Assembly (NCBI RefSeq): GCF_030363035.1
Contig: NZ_JAUCMN010000012.1
Span: forward strand, 33,503-97,502
From: Curtobacterium caseinilyticum
GTDB lineage: Bacteria; Actinomycetota; Actinomycetes; Actinomycetales; Microbacteriaceae
Length of the DNA stretch: 64,000 nt
Direction of reading: 5' to 3'
Position 1 is the first letter of the stretch. Each line of letters begins with the position of its first letter. The notes beneath the pieces were generated by a model. That model was not told the origin of the DNA. It saw only the letters and a list, made by a program, of their open reading frames with translations, and did not search any database. A program made the translations under genes and the position numbers. Positions 55,608-64,000 of the stretch are shown here, piece after piece.

Positions 55608-57344
55608 TCAGGCGACGACCTCGGCCTGCTCGTCGGCCGGGTCGAAGAGGCTCGACGCCTCGTGCCGCGCGATGGCCGCGTCCACGAGCCCCGCGAAGAG
55701 CGGGTGCGCGTCCGTCGGCCGCGAGCGCAGCTCCGGGTGCGCCTGCGTGGCGATGTAGAACGGGTGCACGTCCCGCGGCAGCTCCACGTACTCGACGAGG
55801 GTGCCGTCGGGCGAGGTGCCCGAGAACACCAGGCCGGCGTCCGCGATCTGCTGGCGGTAGGTGTTGTTCACCTCGTAGCGGTGACGGTGGCGCTCGCTCG
55901 CCTCCGGGGCTCCGTACAGCGACTCGGCGAGCGAGCCCTGCGTGAAGTGCGCCGGGTACAGGCCCAGACGCATCGTGCCGCCCATGTCGCCACCGGCGAT
56001 GATGTCCACCTGCTCGGCCATCGTCGCGATGACCGGCGTCGAGGTCTCCGGGTCGAACTCCGTGCTCGACGCGTCGGTGAGGCCGGCCTCGTGCCGGGCG
56101 TACTCGATGACCATGCACTGCAGGCCGAGGCACAGGCCGAGCGTCGGGATGCCCTGCTCACGCGCGAACCGCAACGCACCGAGCTTGCCCTCGATGCCCC
56201 GGACGCCGAAGCCGCCGGGCACGCAGATGCCGTCCACGTCGCCGAGCTGCTTCGCGGCACCCTCGGGCGTGGTGCAGTCGTCGGACACGACCCACTTCAG
56301 CTTCACCTTGGCGCTGTGGGCGAAGCCGCCGGCACGCAGGGCCTCGGTGACCGAGAGGTACGCGTCGGGGAGGTCGATGTACTTGCCGACGAGGGCGATC
56401 GTGACCTCCTTCTTCGGCTCGTGCACGGCGTCGAGGACCGGGTTCCACGCCGACCAGTCGACGTCGTGCGCGTCGAGCTTGAGCGCGTCGATGATCACCT
56501 GGTCGAGGCCCTGGTCGTGCAGCAGCGTCGGGAGGTCGTAGATCGACGGCACGTCCACCGCGTTCACCACGGCGTCCTCGTCGACGTCGCACATGAGGGC
56601 GATCTTGCGCTTGTTCGAGTCCGACACCGGTCGGTCGCTCCGCAGCACGAGCGCGTCGGGCTGGATGCCGATCGAGCGCAGGGCGGCGACCGAGTGCTGG
56701 GTCGGCTTGGTCTTCTGCTCACCGGACGCGCTCATGAACGGCACGAGCGAGACGTGCACGAAGAACACGTTGTTGCGGCCGAGCTCGTGGCGCACCTGGC
56801 GTGCCGACTCGATGAACGGCTGCGACTCGATGTCACCGACCGTGCCGCCGACCTCGGTGATGATGACGTCGGGCTGCGGGTCGTTCTCGGCCTGCTCGCG
56901 CATCCGACGCTTGATCTCGTCGGTGATGTGCGGGATGACCTGGACGGTGTCGCCGAGGTACTCGCCGCGACGCTCCTTGGCGATGACCGTCGAGTAGACC
57001 TGCCCGGTCGTGACGTTCGCCGACTGCGACAGGTTGATGTCGAGGAAGCGCTCGTAGTGCCCGATGTCGAGGTCCGTCTCGGCGCCGTCGTCGGTCACGA
57101 AGACCTCGCCGTGCTGGAACGGGTTCATGGTGCCCGGGTCCACGTTGAGGTACGGGTCGAGCTTCTGCATGACGACCTTGAGGCCGCGCGCCGTGAGCAG
57201 GTTGCCGAGGCTGGCCGCCGTCAGGCCCTTGCCGAGGGACGAGACGACCCCGCCGGTCACGAAGATCTGCTTCGTCACCTTCGGGGTCTGGTTGCTGTCG
57301 TTCGCCGTGCTGTTCTGGGTACCGCCGCTGAGAGTGTCCGCCAC
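55608..57344 (-). CDS. pyrG: CTP synthase
   Basis: 578 residues, full length. Synthetase domain with [13 protein letters not shown] and the [15 protein letters not shown] strand; glutamine amidotransferase domain with [11 protein letters not shown] (nucleophile Cys) and the closing HPEL. Makes CTP from UTP and glutamine. GTG 57344 has TACGAT just upstream; longer frames run through the tandem arrays and are not credible. Confidence 0.97.
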   Translation of the reverse strand: MADTLSGGTQNSTANDSNQTPKVTKQIFVTGGVVSSLGKGLTAASLGNLLTARGLKVVMQKLDPYLNVDPGTMNPFQHGEVFVTDDGAETDLDIGHYERFLDINLSQSANVTTGQVYSTVIAKERRGEYLGDTVQVIPHITDEIKRRMREQAENDPQPDVIITEVGGTVGDIESQPFIESARQVRHELGRNNVFFVHVSLVPFMSASGEQKTKPTQHSVAALRSIGIQPDALVLRSDRPVSDSNKRKIALMCDVDEDAVVNAVDVPSIYDLPTLLHDQGLDQVIIDALKLDAHDVDWSAWNPVLDAVHEPKKEVTIALVGKYIDLPDAYLSVTEALRAGGFAHSAKVKLKWVVSDDCTTPEGAAKQLGDVDGICVPGGFGVRGIEGKLGALRFAREQGIPTLGLCLGLQCMVIEYARHEAGLTDASSTEFDPETSTPVIATMAEQVDIIAGGDMGGTMRLGLYPAHFTQGSLAESLYGAPEASERHRHRYEVNNTYRQQIADAGLVFSGTSPDGTLVEYVELPRDVHPFYIATQAHPELRSRPTDAHPLFAGLVDAAIARHEASSLFDPADEQAEVVA

Positions 57345-57969
57345 GGGATTCCATCGTACGTCAGAACTGCCGGGAGGCGCGACCACCGTTCGCCTCGAGC
57401 GTCGCGCCCGGCAGGCGGCCGGAGCCGCGGCCGCCACGTGCCGTGTTCGGCGGCCCGGTCGCGTCGGTGACCCGGTCGCGTCGGTGACCCGGTCGCGTCG
57501 GTGACCCGGTCGCGTCGGTGACCCGGTCGTGCCGGCCACCCGGTCCCGCCGGCCACCCGGTCGCGCCGGCCACCCGGTCGCGTCGGTGACCCGGTCGTGC
57601 CGGCGACCCGGTCGCGCCGGCCACCCGGTCGCGCCGGCGGCCCGGTCGCGCCGGCGGCATGACCACCGAGACGGGCCCGTCCGCGCGAAGCGCCTCGTGC
57701 CGCGCGAGACGCCGCCGGCTCCGGCGGCGTCTCGCTGACGAGGCGGCGTCTCGCTGACGACGCGGCGTCTCGCTGACGACGCGGCGTCTCGCTGACGAGG
57801 CGGCGTCTCGCTGACGAGGCGGCGTCTCGTACGGACGACGTCGTCTCGGTGCGACCGTGCTCCGGCACGGGAGCGGCGTCCCGAGCGGACGCCATCGTCT
57901 CGAGCCGACCCGGCGACGGCGCGAGCCGACGACGGAGCGTGGGTCGGGCCTCCCGTCCGGCCGGGCGCC
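57345..57969. repeat. Two tandem arrays between recN and pyrG
   Basis: Twelve copies of CGGTGACCCGGTCGCGT-like 17-mers run from 57448 to 57651; units vary at 1-4 positions. Six copies of GAGGCGGCGTCTCGCTGAC-like 19-mers run from 57721 to 57834. No gene is supported here: unit lengths are not multiples of three and no start lies in a good context. Confidence 0.8.
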
Positions 57970-59664
57970 CTACGCGCGCTGGCCGGCGACGTCGAGGAGT
58001 TCGCGCGCGTGCTCCATGCCGCTCGCACTGTCGCCGAGGCCGGAGAGCAGACGCGCCATCTCCTGCAGGCGGTCCTCACCCTCCAGCCGGCGCACACTCG
58101 ACGAGGTCACGGCACCGCTGGCGTCCTTGACCACGTTCAGGTGGTTGTTCGCGAACGCGGCGACCTGCGCCAGGTGCGTGACGACGATGACCTGCGTCCG
58201 CTCGGCGAGCTTCGCGAGCCGACGACCGATCTCGATCGCCGCTGCGCCTCCGACGCCCGCGTCCACTTCGTCGAACACGAACGTGGGGACGGTCGTGGTG
58301 CCGGCCATCACGACCTCGATCGCGAGCATCACGCGCGAGAGCTCGCCGCCGGACGCACCCTTGCCGATCGGCCGCGGGTCGGTGCCCGAGTGCGGCTGGA
58401 GCAGGATCGCCACCTGGTCGCGGCCGTGCCGGCGGTACTCGCCGCCGTCGGTCACCTCGACCACCAGGGTCGCGCCGGCCATCGCGAGGGTCTTCAGCTC
58501 TGCGGTGACGCGCTTCGCCAGGTCGGCCGCGGCCTTCGTCCGAGCAGTGGTCAGGGTCGCTGCTGCCCGCTCGAGCGCCTGTTCGTCCTGCTCGACGGCT
58601 GCCTGCAGCGCGACGATGCGGTCGTCGTCGCCGTCGAGCTCGAGCAGACGGTCGCTCGCACGCTGCCCGTAGGCGATGACGTCGTCGACGGTGTCGCCGT
58701 ACTTCCGCGTGAGGTTCGCCAGCAGCGCCCGGCGCTCGTTGACGAGCTCGAGGTCGTGGCCCGCGTCGGGCTCGAGCGCACCGAGGTAGCTCGACAGGCT
58801 CGCGGAGGCCTCGGACGCCTGGATGCCGAGCTCGGTGAGCTGCTCGAGCACGGGCTGCAGTGCGGTGTCCGACCCGGCCACGCGCTCGACGGCACGGCGG
58901 GCAGCCTCGACCAGGCCGACCACGTCGGCGACGCCGTCGAGCGACTCGCTCGACAGGGCCTCGTGCGCGGTGCCCGCGGCGAGCCGGAGCTCCTCGAGGT
59001 TGCCGAGCCGGTCGGCGCGCTCGGCGAGCTCGACGTCCTCGCCGGGCTGGGGATCGGCGGCCTCGATCTCGTCCGAGGCCGCACGGATGCGCTCGGCCTC
59101 GGCGACGCGGTCGTCCCGGTCCCGCACGAGCGTCTCGAGCTCAGCGGTGTGCGCCTGCCACGTGTCGTAGGCCGAGACGTAGGCGTCGAGGGCCCGCTGC
59201 ACGGTCTTCCCGCCGAACCCGTCGAGTGCCGCTCGCTGCGCCGTGGCCGACGTCAACCGGATCTGGTCCGACTGCCCGTGCACGGTCACCAGCTGGTCCG
59301 CGAGTTCGCCGAGCACCGCGACCGGCGCACTGCGACCGCCGACCGTGGCACGGCTGCGCCCCTCGGCCGAGACGGTCCGCGTGAGGATGAGCTCGCCGTC
59401 CTCGACGGTGCCACCGGCGTCCTCGACCCGCTCGGCGACGGCGGCGTGCTCCGGCACGTGCCAGCGCCCCTCGACGACGGCGCTGGACGCACCACGGCGG
59501 ACCGACCCGGCGTCGGCACGCGCACCGAGCAGCAGCCCGAGGGCCGTGACGATCATCGTCTTGCCCGCGCCGGTCTCGCCCGTGACGACGGTGAACCCCG
59601 GACCGAGCTCGAGCGTGGTCTCGCCGATGACGCCGAGGTCGGAGATGACGATCTCCTCGATCAT
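57970..59664 (-). CDS. recN: DNA repair protein RecN
   Basis: 564 residues. Walker A GETGAGKT (29-36), C-terminal Walker [13 protein letters not shown], with a long coiled coil between. SMC-like protein for double-strand-break repair. ATG overlaps the nadK stop (ATGA). Confidence 0.95.
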   Translation of the reverse strand: MIEEIVISDLGVIGETTLELGPGFTVVTGETGAGKTMIVTALGLLLGARADAGSVRRGASSAVVEGRWHVPEHAAVAERVEDAGGTVEDGELILTRTVSAEGRSRATVGGRSAPVAVLGELADQLVTVHGQSDQIRLTSATAQRAALDGFGGKTVQRALDAYVSAYDTWQAHTAELETLVRDRDDRVAEAERIRAASDEIEAADPQPGEDVELAERADRLGNLEELRLAAGTAHEALSSESLDGVADVVGLVEAARRAVERVAGSDTALQPVLEQLTELGIQASEASASLSSYLGALEPDAGHDLELVNERRALLANLTRKYGDTVDDVIAYGQRASDRLLELDGDDDRIVALQAAVEQDEQALERAAATLTTARTKAAADLAKRVTAELKTLAMAGATLVVEVTDGGEYRRHGRDQVAILLQPHSGTDPRPIGKGASGGELSRVMLAIEVVMAGTTTVPTFVFDEVDAGVGGAAAIEIGRRLAKLAERTQVIVVTHLAQVAAFANNHLNVVKDASGAVTSSSVRRLEGEDRLQEMARLLSGLGDSASGMEHARELLDVAGQRA

Positions 59665-60581
59665 GCGTCGTCCTCGCCCGCTGGCCCGCGCCATCCCGCG
59701 ACCGGCAGCTGGAACTTGGCGACCAGGCGGTCGGTGAACGGGGCGTCCTTCAGACGTGCCACCCGCACCGGGTCCTGCGAACGGCGGACCTCGACGCGCG
59801 CACCCGGTGGCAGGTCGTGGGTCCGGCGTCCGTCGCACCACAGCACCCCGACACCGCTCGTGCGACGCAGGACCTCGATCGCGAGCGTGCAGTCCGGGCC
59901 GACGACGATCGGGCGGGCGAACAGGGCGTGGGCGCTCAGCGGCACCATGAGCAGGGCGTCGACGTCGGGCCAGACGATCGGGCCGCCGCCGGAGAACGAG
60001 TACGCGGTCGACCCGGTCGGCGTGGCGACCACGACACCGTCGCAGCCGAAGGACGACAGCGGGCGGCCGTCGACCTCGGTGACGACCTCGAGCATGCGCT
60101 CACGGGAGGCCTTCTCGATGGTCGCCTCGTTCAGCGCCCACGACGAGTAGACGACCTGCTGACCGACGACCACGTCGACCTGCAGGGTGACGCGCTCCTC
60201 GACCTTGTAGTCGCCGCTCAGTGCCCGTTCGACCGTGGCGCGCAGGCCGTCCCGCTCGCTCTCGGCGAGGAAGCCCACGTGGCCGAGGTTCACGCCGACG
60301 ATCGGCGCACCCGTCCCGCGGACGAGCTCCGCCGCGCGCAGGATCGTGCCGTCGCCGCCGAGCACGATGACGATCTCGAGCTGGTCGGCCTGCACGTCGA
60401 CGCCGAGGATGTCGACCTGCCCGACCGACGCCTCGGCCCGCCGGACGTCGGCGTACTCGTCGAACGGCATCACCGGGGTGAGCCCAGCGGCGTGCAGGAG
60501 GTCGCAGACCTCGACCGCAGCGTCGATGGAGTCCTGCCTCCCCGTGTGGGAGACGAGCAGGATGTGCCGTTCGTCGCTCAT
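59661..60581 (-). CDS. nadK: NAD kinase
   Basis: 306 residues. GGDGT (75-79) and NLGHVGFL, NE with DGVVVATPTGSTAYS are the ATP-NAD kinase signatures. Supplies NADP. ATG overlaps the tlyA stop and its TGA overlaps the recN start, so tlyA-nadK-recN form a coupled operon. Confidence 0.96.
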   Translation of the reverse strand: MSDERHILLVSHTGRQDSIDAAVEVCDLLHAAGLTPVMPFDEYADVRRAEASVGQVDILGVDVQADQLEIVIVLGGDGTILRAAELVRGTGAPIVGVNLGHVGFLAESERDGLRATVERALSGDYKVEERVTLQVDVVVGQQVVYSSWALNEATIEKASRERMLEVVTEVDGRPLSSFGCDGVVVATPTGSTAYSFSGGGPIVWPDVDALLMVPLSAHALFARPIVVGPDCTLAIEVLRRTSGVGVLWCDGRRTHDLPPGARVEVRRSQDPVRVARLKDAPFTDRLVAKFQLPVAGWRGPAGEDDA

Positions 60582-61417
60582 GCAGACCCTTCGGTGAGTT
60601 CGGTGGCCCGACCGATCCACGCTGTCGGGTTCCCCCATTCTGTCGGATGGCCACCGACACGACGCTGGAAGTGCGCGAGGTACTCGCGGTTGCCGTGCGT
60701 GCCGACGATCGGTGACGCCGCGAGCCCGACCGTCCCGAGACCCGCGTCCCACGCCGACCAGAGCACGTTCATCAGCGCGTCGTTGCGGAGCGCCGCGTCG
60801 CGGACGATGCCCTCACGCACGCCGGTGCGGCCGACCTCGAACTGCGGCTTGACGAGCAGGACGAACTCGTCCGCCGGCACCGCCTCGGCGAGCACCGGCA
60901 GGACGATGCGCAGCGAGATGAAGGAGAGGTCCCCCACCACCAGGCTGGTGTCCGGCGCGGCGGGGTCGAGCGACCCGTACTCCTCCGCGGTCAGGTTGCG
61001 GGCGTTGCATCCCTCGACGACACGGACGCGCTCGTCGATGGCCAGCACGGGGTCGAGTTGGCCGTGCCCCACGTCGAGCGCGACCACGCGGGCGGCGCCG
61101 TGGTGCAGCAGGACCTGCGTGAAGCCACCCGTGCTCGCGCCCACGTCGAGCACCACACGGTCGCGCGGGTCGACGTCGAAGACCTCGAGCGCGCGCACGA
61201 GCTTCCGTGCCGCACGCGAGACCCACTCGTCCTCGGTGTCGACCACGAGCTCGGCATCTGGTGGGACCGGGGCGGACGGCTTGACGACCGCGGTGCCGCC
61301 CACGGTCACGCGCCCGGCCTGGACGAGCTTCGCGGCGGCCGTCCGCGACTTCACGAGCCCGCGCGCGGCGAGCAGCGCGTCGAGCCGGACCGCCGGGGCC
61401 TCGCCACGCTCAGCCAC
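60578..61417 (-). CDS. tlyA: TlyA, 16S/23S rRNA 2'-O-methyltransferase
   Basis: 279 residues. S4 domain (RLDALLAARGLVKSRTAAAKLVQAGRVTVGG), then FtsJ fold with LDVGASTGGFTQVLL and DLSFISLR. Methylates C1409/C1920 in rRNA in mycobacteria and affects capreomycin sensitivity. GTG 61417 is used; GTG 61426 in frame is the alternative. Confidence 0.92.
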   Translation of the reverse strand: MAERGEAPAVRLDALLAARGLVKSRTAAAKLVQAGRVTVGGTAVVKPSAPVPPDAELVVDTEDEWVSRAARKLVRALEVFDVDPRDRVVLDVGASTGGFTQVLLHHGAARVVALDVGHGQLDPVLAIDERVRVVEGCNARNLTAEEYGSLDPAAPDTSLVVGDLSFISLRIVLPVLAEAVPADEFVLLVKPQFEVGRTGVREGIVRDAALRNDALMNVLWSAWDAGLGTVGLAASPIVGTHGNREYLAHFQRRVGGHPTEWGNPTAWIGRATELTEGSA

Positions 61418-61727
61418 GGGTGCCACCGTCAGCGCGTCCGCTCCCCCACACCTGGCCGGCGCCGGCGGCACGGCCCGAGCTGTGCCCCGTCGTCGCGGTC
61501 TGGCCGCTCTCGAGCCGGGTACGGAGGTCGTCGTGCAAGGCGGCGAAGGCGTCGGCACGCTCGGGCAACGGGAGCGCCTCCGCCGCGGCCGTGCGTGCGG
61601 CGAAGTCGTCCGGCTGCGGCTCGGCCGGCTGCTGCTCGGCCGGCTGCTGCTCGGCCGGCTGCTGGTCGGCCGGCTGCGGGTCGGCCGGCTGCGGCTGCTC
61701 GGCGTCGGGCCGCTGCTCCTCTGGCAC
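61410..61727 (-). CDS. Pro/Gln/Ala-repeat protein
   Basis: 105 residues. Residues 10-40 are imperfect repeats of P-A-E/D-Q-Q-P, followed by a short helix (ADAFAALHDDLRTRLE). GTG start with TAGCCT 7 nt upstream. Between the HAD gene and tlyA. Function unknown; the helix resembles a small family found before tlyA in relatives. Confidence 0.6.
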   Translation of the reverse strand: MPEEQRPDAEQPQPADPQPADQQPAEQQPAEQQPAEPQPDDFAARTAAAEALPLPERADAFAALHDDLRTRLESGQTATTGHSSGRAAGAGQVWGSGRADGGTRG

Positions 61728-61737
61728 GTCGGTCAGG

Positions 61738-62715
61738 CTACTCGCCGCCGTACAGCTTCGGGTCCACGTCGAGCCCGTAGATGGCGAGCCCGGACTCCCA
61801 GATGAGCGCCGAACCCGCGCGGAGCAGGTCGATCGGCGTCCCGCTGTCGAGGACCCGGACGACGTGCCCGTGCATCGCCACCGTCGCGTCGCCGACGCTG
61901 ACGTAGCGCGTACCGTCGGCGTCCTGCCGACGCACGGTCACCGGGTACGGCTCGGACAGCCCGCGCAGGTCCTGCAGCACGTAGGTGGGACGCGAGCGCT
62001 GGTCTGCCGCGAGCACCTGCTTCGCCTGGTCGATCCCGGTCAGCACGAGGACGCTCGGGATGCCGGCGTCGTTCGCACCCTTGATGTCGGTGTCGAGCCG
62101 GTCGCCGATGAACAGCGGGTGCTCACCGCCGAACCGGGCGATCGCCGCGTCGAAGATCGGACGCTCGGGCTTGCCCGCCACCACCGGCATCCGACCGACG
62201 GCCTGGTGCACGGCGGACACGAGCGTGCCGTTGCCGGGGGCGATGCCGCGCTCGACCGGGATCGACCAGTCCATGTTCGTGGCGACCCACGGGACGTCCG
62301 GGTCGGCCAGGGCGAACGATGCCTCGGCGAGGTGCGTCCACCCGAGGTCCGGCGAGAACCCCTGGATCACGGCGGCCGGTGCGTCCTCGGCGCTCGTCGT
62401 CACCGTGAACCCGGCTTCCTCGACGATGCTCGTCAGCCCGAGCCCACCCGTGACCAGCACGGTCGAACCGGCCGGCACGAGGGTCTCGAGCAGGCGGACA
62501 CCGGCCTGCGACGAGGTGACCACGTCGTCGGCGGACACCTCGAGGCCGTAGCCCTCGAGGTGCTGTGCGACGTCCGCGGGACGCCGCGAGGCGTTGTTCG
62601 TGATGTACCCCACCCGCGCGTGCAACGACGCACGGGTCAGCGCCTCGACGGCGTGCGGGATCGCGTTGCGGCCCCGGTAGACGACGCCGTCGAGGTCGGT
62701 GAGGACGACGTCCAC
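61738..62715 (-). CDS. HAD-IIA family phosphatase (NagD-like)
   Basis: 325 residues. Motif I DLDGVVYRG, motif II TNNASRR, Lys in AGKPERP, motif III GDRLDTDI with GIPSVLVLTG. Removes phosphate from small metabolites. GTG 62715 chosen. It follows the TPR gene closely. Confidence 0.9.
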   Translation of the reverse strand: MDVVLTDLDGVVYRGRNAIPHAVEALTRASLHARVGYITNNASRRPADVAQHLEGYGLEVSADDVVTSSQAGVRLLETLVPAGSTVLVTGGLGLTSIVEEAGFTVTTSAEDAPAAVIQGFSPDLGWTHLAEASFALADPDVPWVATNMDWSIPVERGIAPGNGTLVSAVHQAVGRMPVVAGKPERPIFDAAIARFGGEHPLFIGDRLDTDIKGANDAGIPSVLVLTGIDQAKQVLAADQRSRPTYVLQDLRGLSEPYPVTVRRQDADGTRYVSVGDATVAMHGHVVRVLDSGTPIDLLRAGSALIWESGLAIYGLDVDPKLYGGE

Positions 62716-62740
62716 ACCGTCCGTCGGCGGCCTCGGGGTC

Positions 62741-64000
62741 TCAGTCGGCTGCGGAGCCGTCGACGTCGCGGGGGTTGTCGTCGTCGATCTCGCCGAGGTC
62801 GTCGTCGGGCTCGTCGGTGTCGAGCTGGTCGGTGTCGTCGAGGGCCCCGTCGCCGAGGTCACCGGCGCCGTCCCCGGACGCTCCGGGCTCGACGACGTCG
62901 TGCTGCGCGGCGTCGTGCTCGTCGTGTCCTTCGACTTCTTCCTCGACCACATCAACAGTCTCCCATGCGTTCTCGTCAGCGATCTCGGCCAGCGCAGCGG
63001 CGGCACGGTCGACCCGCGCCCACCACTCGTCGGCTTCGTCCTGGCGGCCGAGCTCCTCGAGCGTGGCCGCGTAAGCACTGTAGAGCGCCGGGGACCAGCT
63101 GTAGGCCGTCGTCGGGTCCAGCTGTGGGATCTCGAGTTCCCCCAGCGCCGCAGTCGGGTTGCCGAGGTCGAGCCGAGCGCCGGACATGGCGATCGCGAGC
63201 TCCACCTGCACCGCGGCGTCCAGCGCAGCACGATCGACGGAGCGTCCGAGCTCGAGCGCGCGCTCGGGACGTCCCAGGCCGCGCTCGCAGTCGACCATCA
63301 TCGGCAGCTGGTCGTTCTTGCCGGAGATCCGCCGGTAGGTCCGCAACTCCCGCAGCGCCGTCGCGAAGTCGCCCGTGCGGTACGCGGTGATCGCGGCGGT
63401 CTCGCGGACCACGGCCACGCGACCGGCGCGACGCGCTGCGCTCAGGGCGTGCTGGTTCGCCGTCTCGGGGTCGTCGTCGACGAGGAGCGCCGCCATGACG
63501 AGGTGCTTCGCCACCCAGTCGGCGTTGTCCTTGCTGAGGGTCTTGAGCTCCGCGCGGGCGGCCGGGTCGAGGTCGCGCGCCGAGACGCTCTCGTCGATCT
63601 CGGGGTCGTCGTGCCGCGGGCGGATCGACTTGGTGCCGTACGGGTCGCGGTCCTCCCAGTCGTCGCGGGCCGACTCACCGAACCGCGCACCGGCATGCCG
63701 CGAGCCGTCACCGAACCGGGGCCGCTCCGAGCGGTCGTCACGCCGCGGCCGGTCGTCACCACCACGGAACGGAGGCCGACGGTCACCATCGCGCTGCGGC
63801 CGACGGTCCTCGCCACCGCGGAACGGACGGCGCTCACCATCGCCCTGCGGCCGACGGTCCTCACCACCACGGAACGGAGGCCGACGGTCACCATCACGCT
63901 GCGGCCGACGGTCGTCACCACCACGGAACGGACGGCGCTCACCATCGCCCTGCGGCCGACGGTCCTCACCACCACGGAACGGAGGCCGACGGTCACCATC
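62741..64000 (-). CDS. TPR-type protein with RGG-rich repeats (5' end outside window)
   Basis: 419 residues visible. The N-terminal 90 are repeats of RRPPFRGGEDRRPQ and RRPFRGGDDRRPQ in a 35-residue (105-bp) super-unit. Then a helical domain of short TPR-like pairs (WVAKHLVMAALLVDDD ... LGRPERALELGRSV) and a very acidic tail. Frame is open to the edge, so the true start lies beyond 64000. Its role is unknown. Confidence 0.75.
   Translation of the reverse strand, partial: DGDRRPPFRGGEDRRPQGDGERRPFRGGDDRRPQRDGDRRPPFRGGEDRRPQGDGERRPFRGGEDRRPQRDGDRRPPFRGGDDRPRRDDRSERPRFGDGSRHAGARFGESARDDWEDRDPYGTKSIRPRHDDPEIDESVSARDLDPAARAELKTLSKDNADWVAKHLVMAALLVDDDPETANQHALSAARRAGRVAVVRETAAITAYRTGDFATALRELRTYRRISGKNDQLPMMVDCERGLGRPERALELGRSVDRAALDAAVQVELAIAMSGARLDLGNPTAALGELEIPQLDPTTAYSWSPALYSAYAATLEELGRQDEADEWWARVDRAAAALAEIADENAWETVDVVEEEVEGHDEHDAAQHDVVEPGASGDGAGDLGDGALDDTDQLDTDEPDDDLGEIDDDNPRDVDGSAAD

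Noticed and set aside
57448..57834. CRISPR array
   Set aside because: Units are 17 and 19 bp and directly adjacent, without spacers; no cas gene nearby.
57345..58097. Upstream extension of pyrG through the tandem arrays
   Set aside because: CTP synthase is full-length from 57344; the added part is repeat-derived and overlaps recN.

Overview
The window is high-GC DNA with dense, short-spaced genes. Many genes appear to start leaderless, with a TAnnnT-type -10 box 6-7 nt before ATG/GTG. It carries class Ib nrdHIEF and a recN-nadK-tlyA / pyrG-NUDIX-xerD chromosomal backbone, plus DUF2510, DUF6458-like and TIGR02611-like proteins. Together these point to an actinobacterium of the Microbacteriaceae type; Curtobacterium is my best guess, not proven. 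No rRNA, tRNA or CRISPR array was seen.

Layout. 1-2739 (-): a four-gene operon for a dedicated SipW-like export route, with every junction a GTGA stop/start overlap. 3013-16369: transporters, a HIT protein, lipoproteins, an orphan FtsX-type permease, a secreted AA10 lytic polysaccharide monooxygenase, an SMP-30-type lactonase, a GDSL hydrolase, and a LysR regulator divergent from mesX-mesD (core-MetE methionine synthase and its partner). 16404-25797: an accessory stretch of small genes (RES-like, SdpI-like, phosphatase, a frameshifted membrane gene, a 62-bp tandem duplication), TetR/SDR and WYL/VOC regulator-enzyme pairs, then a lower-GC block with an XRE-membrane protein and a lipoprotein. 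26014-30190 (-): nrdHIEF behind two NrdR boxes spaced 32 bp apart. 30204-38648: MFS, aldo/keto reductase, RNase H, DUF3516-type helicase and a luciferase-like oxidoreductase. 39118-47960: GH3 beta-glycosidase with a divergent TetR, an epimerase, ArsR plus methyltransferase divergent from an MFS pump over two matching palindromic operators, a PGPGW membrane protein and a DksA-like protein. 48030-52477: see below. 52479-64000: ASCH protein, DUF2510 protein, xerD, NUDIX, pyrG, recN, nadK, tlyA, a HAD phosphatase and a partial TPR protein with RGG-rich repeats.

Most unusual region. A lower-GC cassette of about 3.4 kb sits inside the 3' end of a luciferase-like monooxygenase gene (48030). It carries an Mrr-type PD-(D/E)xK nuclease gene and an OLD-family ATPase-TOPRIM nuclease gene, and has no visible integrase. 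The target gene continues into a diverged replacement C-terminus supplied by the cassette, while the displaced ancestral 3' end survives as an orphan remnant at 52373-52477. A 12-bp exact direct repeat marks both junctions. This looks like a mobile two-gene anti-phage cassette that repairs the protein gene it inserts into.

Intergenic DNA is rich in structure: a dispersed family of long GC-rich palindromes at gene ends, 17-bp and 19-bp tandem arrays between recN and pyrG, a 49-bp triplicate that begins on a stop codon, and a cluster of DnaA-box-like 9-mers upstream of nrdH.
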